This document shows, piece by piece, positions 23,119 to 30,000 of a stretch of 32,849 nt of DNA. Numbering within the stretch: position 1 is the first letter of the stretch; each line of letters begins with the position of its first letter. The notes beneath the pieces are model-generated. The model made no database searches, was not told where the DNA came from, and saw only the letters and a program-made list of their open reading frames with translations. Source of the DNA: Streptomyces sp. YIM 98790 (GTDB lineage: Bacteria > Actinomycetota > Actinomycetes > Streptomycetales > Streptomycetaceae); contig NZ_WTLH01000056.1 in NCBI RefSeq assembly GCF_011421595.1, positions 1-32,849 on the forward strand, given 5' to 3'. The translations under genes were made by a program, and so were the position numbers.

Positions 23119-25887
23119 TCAGGCGGGTCCGGGGACGTCCTCGGCATCGAGGGTCATCAGCTGCTCGGGCCCCGGGGAGGCGAGTTCTGCCATCCGCACC
23201 GCCTGCCGCTCCGTCATGGCCTGGAAGAGCTGACGGGCCGTGCGGCCGTTGCCGAACCGGTCGTCGCGCGGTATGGCCGCCACATGGGCGGCGAGTGCTT
23301 CGCGGGCGGCATCGCTCAGCGTGTAGCGGTGCCGCTGGGCGTGGTGCTCCACAATGCTGACGACCTCCGGGGTCGAGTAGTCGGCGAAGAGCAGAGTGCG
23401 GGTGAAACGGGAGGCGAGGCCGGGGTTGGAACCGATGAAGCGGGACATGTCGTCGGGGTAGCCGGCGGCGATGACCACGACGTCGTCGCGGTGGTCCTCC
23501 ATCAGCTTCACCAGGGTGGCGACGGCCTCCTGCCCGAAGTCGTTGGAGACGCCCGGCGGCACGAGGGCGTACGCCTCGTCGATGAACAGCACGCCGCCAT
23601 GGGCCCGCCGGAACGCCTCGGTGGTCTTCGGACCGGTGTGGCCGACGTACTCGCCGACCAGGGCGCTGCGGTCCACTTCGACGAGATGCCCGCGGCCGAG
23701 GAGCCCGAGAGCCTTCAGCAGCCGCCCGTAGAGGCGGGCGACGGTGGTCTTGCCGGTGCCCGGGTTGCCCGCGAAGACCAGATGGCGGCTGAGCGGCGGG
23801 GCCGGCAGTCCGGCGTCCCGCCGCATCCGCACCGTCTGCATCAGCTTCACCATGGAGCCGACATCCCGCTTGACACCCGCCAGGCCGACGAGTTCGTCCA
23901 GCTCGGCGAGGAGTTCCTCCAGCGTCTCGGGCGCCGCCTCGTCCTCGCCCGCCTCGGCCGGGTCCTCCTCCCCCTCGGGCGCGGCGGACGCGGGCGGCGC
24001 GGAATGCCCGCCGGGGAGGGCGGGGCCGTCGGGCGCCGCCGGGGCACCGGACGCCGGGGGGAGGAACGCGGTGCCGACGCGGACCGCCACCGATTCCGTG
24101 AAGTGCGGCTCGGCACCCTCCGCCAGCGTGACGTCCCGGGCGCAGTCGAAGACCCGGCAGCCGGTGAAGCGCGGTTGGGCCCCGGCTCCGACGTGCACGG
24201 CGGGGAAACTGCCGCCGTGCAGGTCGCAGTGGAGGAACTCGCCGCCCGCACGGTCGCCGACCAGCACTGCGTTCTTGCCCGGCCGCTCGATCCGCACGCC
24301 CCGCACCCGGGCCTCGGCCCCCTGCCAGAGGACCAGGCCGGTGCCGCGGGTCCCGGCGACGCCCCCGCCCTCCATGGACAGCCGGGCGCCGGCGTTCACC
24401 ACCAGCCCGGCACTGCCGGTGGCGGCGATCCGGACGCCGGTCAGCATGGCGTCGGCGCCGCTTCCGAGTTCCACACCGCTGCGCCGCTGCCCGCGCACGG
24501 TGCAGTCGGTCAGCGTGCACTGCTCGGCGGAGAGCAGCCGCACGCCGTGCTCACCGCCGTCCACCAGGGTCCCGTGCAGCGCGGCGCGGGCCTCGGCGTC
24601 GACCTGGACGCCGGCCATCGCGGGCCCCTCGACCGTGCAGTCCTCGGCCTCCACGGCGGCGCGGTCGGTGACGGCGAGGGCATGCTCGGCGGCGCCGCCG
24701 AGGCGGCAGGCGTGCAGCCGGGCGCGCGCCCGGTCGGCGAGGTGGACGGCGCTGTAGCCGCTTCCGGTGACGGTGGTGCCGTCCAGGGCGGCCTCGGCGT
24801 CGTCCAGCGCGACCAGGCCGTTGGCGGCGGGCCGCAGCAGGCGGCAGTCGGCGGCCTCCAGGCGGGCGCGGCCGGCCGCGGCGAGTGCGCTGCCCCCCGG
24901 CGTCTCGATACGGCAGTCCTCCAGTACCGCCCCGGCGTCGTGCTCCGCCTGCACGCCGGAGCGGCCGGGCGACGTCAGGCGGCAGCCCTCCAGCAGCACC
25001 GCCGAGCGGTCCTGGGCGAGTACGCCGCTGCGGCCGGGAGCGAGCAGGCGCCCGTCGCGGACGGCGAGGCGGGCAGCGCCGCGGGTGCGCAGCGCCGAGC
25101 CGGAGACGCCGCGCAGCAGCAGGCCGTCGGCGCTGAGCCGGGTGTCGCCGGCGAGCACGATGCCCAGGCCGTCGACGCTCTCCAGGGCCACCTCCTCCAG
25201 CCGGGCGCGGGCGTCGCCGTCGAGGTGGAGGGCGGCGTGCCGGGCGTCCCGCAGCCGGGTCCTGCGCAGCACCAGGACGCCGCCGCCGGTGGGGTCGTCG
25301 AGCGCGGCGGCCAGGCCGGGGGCGAGGGCCGGTGCCGGTGCGGCAGCCGGGAAGGCCGCCGGCGACGCAGACGCCGACAGCGCCGGGGAGGACGGGGAGG
25401 ACGGGGAGGACGGGGTGTCGGCGTCGAGCAGGTCCCGCGGGGTGCCCGGCACCCGCCCGGCGGCCGCACCGGGCGGCGGGGCGGCGGAGCCCTCGACGGT
25501 GATCCGGCCCCGGACCAGCAGGCAGTCCTCCATGAGCAGCCCCGCGGCGTCGGTGACCCGCAGCACCGGCTCGCCCGGGTCGGCGCCGTGCAGGACCAGG
25601 CCGGCCACCAGGCAGCCGGGCGCGGCGACGGTCAGGACGGGCCCGGCCGCGCCGGCCGGCGCGCGCACGGTTACGGTGCCGGGGCCCTCCTCGGCGCAGA
25701 GGGTGATCCGGCGGTCAAGGACCAGCGTCTCGTCGTATGCGCCGGGGGCGACGAGGACGGCGACGACGGCGCCCGGCGGCGCGGCGGCCAGGGCGCGCGC
25801 GATGCCCCGGTGTGCGGAGCGCCCGCGGGGGGCGACGCGGAGCGTGACCTCCGCCTCGACCGGGGTGGGCGTGGTGGTCAGGGCCAT
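23119..25887 (-). CDS. Beta-helix repeat protein fused to a CbxX/EccA-like AAA+ ATPase
   Basis: Predicted 922-residue cytoplasmic protein. Residues about 10-130 and 200-600 are right-handed beta-helix (pectate-lyase-like) repeats of about 22-24 residues, such as GVQAEHDAGAVLEDCRI. They are interrupted by a Pro/Ser/Ala-rich insert (135-200) and followed by an acidic linker (610-655). Residues 655-915 form one AAA+ module of the CbxX/SpoVK class: Walker A GNPGTGKTT (707-715), Walker B VLFIDEAYAL (766-775), a likely arginine finger in LASRFTR, and NGRTAR near sensor 2. Relatives include RuBisCO activases and EccA of type VII secretion, all remodelling protein complexes. No catalytic lyase residues are evident, so the helix is probably a binding platform. 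ATG 25887 has GAGGAA upstream; the open frame before it is a TnpB relic. The lectin gene follows. Confidence 0.88.
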   Translation of the reverse strand: MALTTTPTPVEAEVTLRVAPRGRSAHRGIARALAAAPPGAVVAVLVAPGAYDETLVLDRRITLCAEEGPGTVTVRAPAGAAGPVLTVAAPGCLVAGLVLHGADPGEPVLRVTDAAGLLMEDCLLVRGRITVEGSAAPPPGAAAGRVPGTPRDLLDADTPSSPSSPSSPALSASASPAAFPAAAPAPALAPGLAAALDDPTGGGVLVLRRTRLRDARHAALHLDGDARARLEEVALESVDGLGIVLAGDTRLSADGLLLRGVSGSALRTRGAARLAVRDGRLLAPGRSGVLAQDRSAVLLEGCRLTSPGRSGVQAEHDAGAVLEDCRIETPGGSALAAAGRARLEAADCRLLRPAANGLVALDDAEAALDGTTVTGSGYSAVHLADRARARLHACRLGGAAEHALAVTDRAAVEAEDCTVEGPAMAGVQVDAEARAALHGTLVDGGEHGVRLLSAEQCTLTDCTVRGQRRSGVELGSGADAMLTGVRIAATGSAGLVVNAGARLSMEGGGVAGTRGTGLVLWQGAEARVRGVRIERPGKNAVLVGDRAGGEFLHCDLHGGSFPAVHVGAGAQPRFTGCRVFDCARDVTLAEGAEPHFTESVAVRVGTAFLPPASGAPAAPDGPALPGGHSAPPASAAPEGEEDPAEAGEDEAAPETLEELLAELDELVGLAGVKRDVGSMVKLMQTVRMRRDAGLPAPPLSRHLVFAGNPGTGKTTVARLYGRLLKALGLLGRGHLVEVDRSALVGEYVGHTGPKTTEAFRRAHGGVLFIDEAYALVPPGVSNDFGQEAVATLVKLMEDHRDDVVVIAAGYPDDMSRFIGSNPGLASRFTRTLLFADYSTPEVVSIVEHHAQRHRYTLSDAAREALAAHVAAIPRDDRFGNGRTARQLFQAMTERQAVRMAELASPGPEQLMTLDAEDVPGPA
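25385..25411 (-). repeat. 9-bp triplicate coding for SSP repeats
   Basis: GGGGAGGAC occurs three times in a row on the plus strand, in frame with the beta-helix ATPase, encoding SSP repeats in its linker insert. It is a likely slippage site in a disordered region. Confidence 0.7.
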
Positions 25888-26004
25888 CGGATCACCGTTC
25901 CTCATCAGTCGGCGGGAGCGAGTCCTGGACCCGGACCGGCTCGTCTGGCGCATCCCGGACGGTTGCGGATGCACTGGTCGCCCGCCTTCGCTCCGCGTCG
26001 GCGT

Positions 26005-26345
26005 CCAGGACGCGTCCAGGTACCAGCGCCCGCGTTCCGCGTCGTGGTGGATGCGGCAGGCCACCGCCCGGTTCGCGCCGACGCGGTCGGCCCGCTGCCC
26101 GCCCCGGTGCCGGACCGCGACGCGGGCGGCGAGGACGTACCGGCCGTGCCCGGCGCCGGCCAGGTGGGCGAGCGGTGCGGGCGGCTCGAGGGGGATCTCA
26201 CCGTCGGGTGTGACGCGGATCGTCTCGTTCCCGAACCGCGTGCCGGACCTGCCGCCGGCGGCCGGGAACCACCGTTCGGCCTCCCGCCGATGCCGCCACT
26301 GCGCCCGGGTTCGCTCGTCTCGAAGGAGCTGAGGCGCCGGCGATG
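26005..26345 (-). pseudogene. Remnant of a TnpB-family (IS200/IS605-type) protein
   Basis: On the minus strand a 113-codon open stretch resembles an internal part of actinobacterial TnpB-related proteins: RFGNETIRVTPDGEIPL, then PAPLAHLAGAGHGRYVLAARV and RIHHDAERGRWYLDASW. These motifs come just before the RuvC-like nuclease part in TnpB proteins. The nuclease domain, zinc finger and true N-terminus are absent, so it cannot be an active RNA-guided nuclease. The frame runs uninterrupted into the beta-helix ATPase gene, whose own start is downstream at 25887, so a fused longer product is conceivable but unlikely. The family call is from memory of motif patterns and needs a database check. Confidence 0.62.
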
Positions 26346-26380
26346 CGCCGTGTGAGGCGAAATCCCCTGCGCTCGCCCCC

Positions 26381-26453
26381 ACTTCATCAGATACACGCGC
26401 ATACCATAACGTAACTCCCTTAAGGGCCATACATACTTATACATGCTCCATCG
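26381..26453. other. AT-rich island with CCCTTAAGGG palindrome
   Basis: By hand count 30 of 70 bases (26381-26450) are G or C, far below the surroundings. It contains the perfect 10-bp palindrome CCCTTAAGGG (26417-26426) and TATA-like stretches (ACATACTTATACATG). It lies between the TnpB relic and the 112-bp array. It may be an insertion-sequence end, a promoter for the ATPase-lectin operon, or both; I could not fix a -35/-10 pair. Confidence 0.5.
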
Positions 26454-26496
26454 GCAGCAGATGCGCACGCCCTCTCGGTTGCCGGGGCCGGTGGGC

Positions 26497-27056
26497 CCGG
26501 GCCCGGCGCCGGGTGCCGGCGTACGGCGGGGTCACGGCGGGGGCGCTGCTCCGCCGGGGTCCGTCCCGGGCGGCGGGTCCGGGGTGAACCATGCCGGCGG
26601 CGGGCTCACCGGGCCCGGCGCCGGGTGCCGGCGTACGGCGGGGTCACGGCGGGGGCGCTGCTCCGCCGGGGTCCGTCCCGGGCGGCGGGTCCGGGGTGAA
26701 CCATGCCGGCGGCGGGCTCACCGGGCCCGGCGCCGGGTGCCGGCGTACGGCGGGGTCACGGCGGGGGCGCTGCTCCGCCGGGGTCCGTCCCGGGCGGCGG
26801 GTCCGGGGTGAACCATGCCGGCGGCGGGCTCACCGGGCCCGGCGCCGGGTGCCGGCGTACGGCGGGGTCACGGCGGGGGCGCTGCTCCGCCGGGGTCCGT
26901 CCCGGGCGGCGGGTCCGGGGTGAACCATGCCGGCGGCGGGCTCACCGGGCCCGGCGCCGGGTGCCGGCGTACGGCGGGGTCACGGCGGGGGCGCTGCTCC
27001 GCCGGGGTCCGTCCCGGGCGGCGGGTCCGGGGTGAACCATGCCGGCGGCGGGCTCA
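26497..27056. repeat. Perfect 112-bp tandem repeat, five copies
   Basis: Units start at 26497, 26609, 26721, 26833 and 26945 and appear identical, giving exactly 560 bp. Each holds the palindrome CCCGGCGCCGGG and the sequence coding for the last residues and stop of the giant gene. The copy at 26945-27056 is the functional gene end and the other four are duplicates lying beyond the stop. As 112 is not a multiple of 3, the copies cannot extend the protein. There are no spacers, so it is not CRISPR. Plus-strand open frames here (for example from 26591 or 26703) are artefacts of the repeat. Confidence 0.95.
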
Positions 27057-30000
27057 TCCGGAAGGTGGGCAGCAGGTAGAGCTGGGTGAAGGTCTTGTCC
27101 GCCAGCTTGCCGAGGGCGGGCACGACCAGGGTGTCCAGGAAGCCTCCCCGGTGCCCGAACCGCCCTCCGATGTTCTGCTGGATGACGAAGCGCCCCAGGC
27201 CGGTGGTGACGCCCGTGGTCAGACCGGCCGCCATGCCGATGGCGCCCTCGCGCAGCGCGTCCAGGCCGGAGAGGTGGACGGTGTTGCCGTTGGCGTCGCG
27301 CACTCCGAACAGGGCCGAGTTGGCGGCGGTGTTGACGAAGCCGGCGAGCGCCGTGTGGGCGACGGTCATGCCGTAGTCGTAGGCGCCCGCCCGCCAGCGC
27401 AGCACCTTCTCGTTGCCGCCGAACTCGCGCGTCCAGTCCTCGTCGAAGGGGCGCCGGGTGCCGGGGTTGCCGCGGTCGGTCTCGCTGAGGCGGGTCTTCA
27501 CCCCGCCCCGTCCGACCGAGAGATGGGCGGCGGTGATGCCGCCCTTCAGGCCCGCGCTCACCGTGGCGCCGAGCAGCGCCTTCAGCACGTCGTTCGGGGT
27601 GAAGGGAACGCCGGTGGCGCTCGCCACGATCGCGTACACGGCCAGCGACATGGTGAAGTCCACGATCCACTCCTGGGCGAACTCCACCGCCACCGTGCCC
27701 GACGCCTTGGTGACGAACGGCGTGTAGAGGGACTCGCCGCCCGCGTCCCGCCCGAAGCGCCAGCGGTTCGGCTCCCGCAGCATGCGGGTGAAACCGCGGT
27801 ACTCGTTGAAGAAGCCGTCGGGGAAGACCTCCCGGCCGGAGAGCCGCAGCCGGCCGAAGGGGTCCATGTCCCAGACCATGCCGGTGATGGTGCGTTCGCC
27901 GATCAGCGTGCCGGGGCGGGTGGGACCGGGCCCGCCGTTCGCGTCCGGCGCGTAGCGGCGCCACTGCGCCTGCCAGGGCTCGCGCTCCAGGAAGGTGCCG
28001 TCCGGCAGCCGGCGCATGGTGCGCAGTTCGGCGCCGTTGTCGAACTCCCGCCACACCCCGAGATCCTGGGCGGCGCCGGGGGCGGGCATGCCGTCGGGCC
28101 GGGCGACGTATTCGCGGACCCGGAAGGGCGCGTCGGTGAGGCTGTCGTAGATCCGTCCGGTGGCGGGCAGGGCCGGGATCTCCTGGATGCGGATCTCGGT
28201 GCCGTCCTGCAGCCGGACGACGTCCTCGAAGCGGGTGCCGGGCAGGCCGTCGCGGGCGGGCCCGTGCCAGATCCGGAGCCGCTGCCCGGGGCCGGAGCCG
28301 AGGTCGAGGACGGTGCCGTGCCGGTCGGTCTTGTTCCAGTGCCAGACGGCACCGGCCGGGGTGTCGGTGCGCCAGGCGTACAGGGCGACGCCGTCGCCCA
28401 GCATGCGGTACTCGCGGACCAGTTCGCCGCCCTGGAAATCGCGGTAGGACTCGCGGTCCCAGTAGCTGCGGCCCATCTTCCCGTCGAAGGCGGTGACCCG
28501 GGTGCCGGTGCGGCCCTGGCTGTCGGTCCAGGTCAGCCGGGCGTCGTCGGGCCGGCCGTGGGAGGTGACGGTGAGGCCGCCGGGCCAGGTGTCCTGGCGG
28601 CCGACGACGATGCCCTGGTGGTCGTAGCGGGTCCAGTCGGCCTGGCCGGGCACGAGGGACGAGCGGTAGGCGCGGCCGGGTCCGGGGTCCGGGCCGGCGG
28701 CCCCCGGGGCGGGCTGCGGGCGGGGCCGCGGCCGGTATTCGATGACGGAGCCGTCCGCCAGCCCGGTGCGGGCGACGTGCCAGGTCTTGGGCGTGCCGTC
28801 GGGGCGGGTGCCGGCGGGCGAGTACCAGTCGCCGTCGTGCAGGTCGTTGGTGAACCGGTCCTGCCAGTGGATGGCGGGGCCGCCCGGGGGGCGGCCGGGC
28901 ACGGTGGTGTCGAAGTCGGCGGCGCGGTGGGTGCGGTGGCCGCCGAGGTTTCCCGGTCCCTCGGACCAGGGGGCGTACGCGGGGTCCCGGGTGATGCCGG
29001 GTACGGACGGCAGGGCCACCTCGTCGCCGGTGCGCAGGGTGGTGCCGTGCGGCAGCTTCCGCACCGAGCGGACCATCTCGCCGGTGCGGGAGAGGTCCAC
29101 CGAGGCGCCGTCGCTGCTGACGAAACGGATCCCGCTGTCGGTGACCGGGCCGCCGGGGCCCGCGGAGAGCTGCCAGGTGTGGACCTGGAGTGCGCTGTCG
29201 CCGCGCAGGTGGGGGGCGCCGGTGAACATCGCGGCGCGGTGGTCCCCCAGGGCGATGCTGCGGACCAGGGCGGGCGGGCGCTGTTCGGCGAAGCGGTGGC
29301 TCTCCAGGAAGCCGCCGCCCGGCAGGGTGCGGCCCGTGCCGCTCTCCTTGCCGTGCGGGGAGAAACGCAGCCAGGAGGGGCCGGGGCTGCCGTCGGCGGC
29401 CACGCCCCGGCTCCAGAGCTGCCGGTTGTCGTCGGGCGAGAGGGTGAACCGGCCCCACTTCTCGTGCATGACGACCCGGTTGCCGGTGCGGGGGTCCGGC
29501 ATGACGTCGGTGAAGCCGCGACCGGGTCCCCACTCGCGGGTTCCGGTGGCCACCAGCCGGTAGTCGGCGTCGTAGCGGTGCCAGGCGGAGCGGGCGCCGA
29601 AGGACTGTCCCCACGGGTGGCGCTGCAGGCCGGCCAGCACATGGCTGCCGTCGGGCAGGATCTGGAAGTGGCGGACGCGGACGCCCAGGTCGCCGACGTC
29701 GAACCAGCTCCGTCCGCTCTGGCCCCAGTGGCGGGTGCCCCGGGCGATGACCGTGCCCTGGGCGTCGGTCTGGTGCCAGCGGGTGCGCTGGGAGGTGATG
29801 CCGAACTCGGCGCCGGTGCGGAGGTGGGAGTCCAGGGTGGTGCCGTCCGGCAGCGGCCGGCGGCTGAAGACTTCGGTGCCGCTGTGCGAGAGCAGCCGGA
29901 TGTGGCCCTGTCCGGCGCCCGTCAGGTCCACGGTGCCGGCGTCGAACCAGCGGCGGGCGCCCTGCGCGTTGGCGGGCGGAGCGCCGCCCTGGGTGCGGAC

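Noticed and set aside
23085..23147. ATG 23147 as start of the lectin protein
   Set aside because: It overlaps the ATPase gene end, lacks a good ribosome site and adds only Pro-rich residues; GTG 23084 has AGAGGA in the right place.
26497..27056. CRISPR array or a repetitive small protein
   Set aside because: Units abut directly without spacers and are far longer than CRISPR repeats; 112 bp is not a multiple of three, so no coherent repeat protein results.
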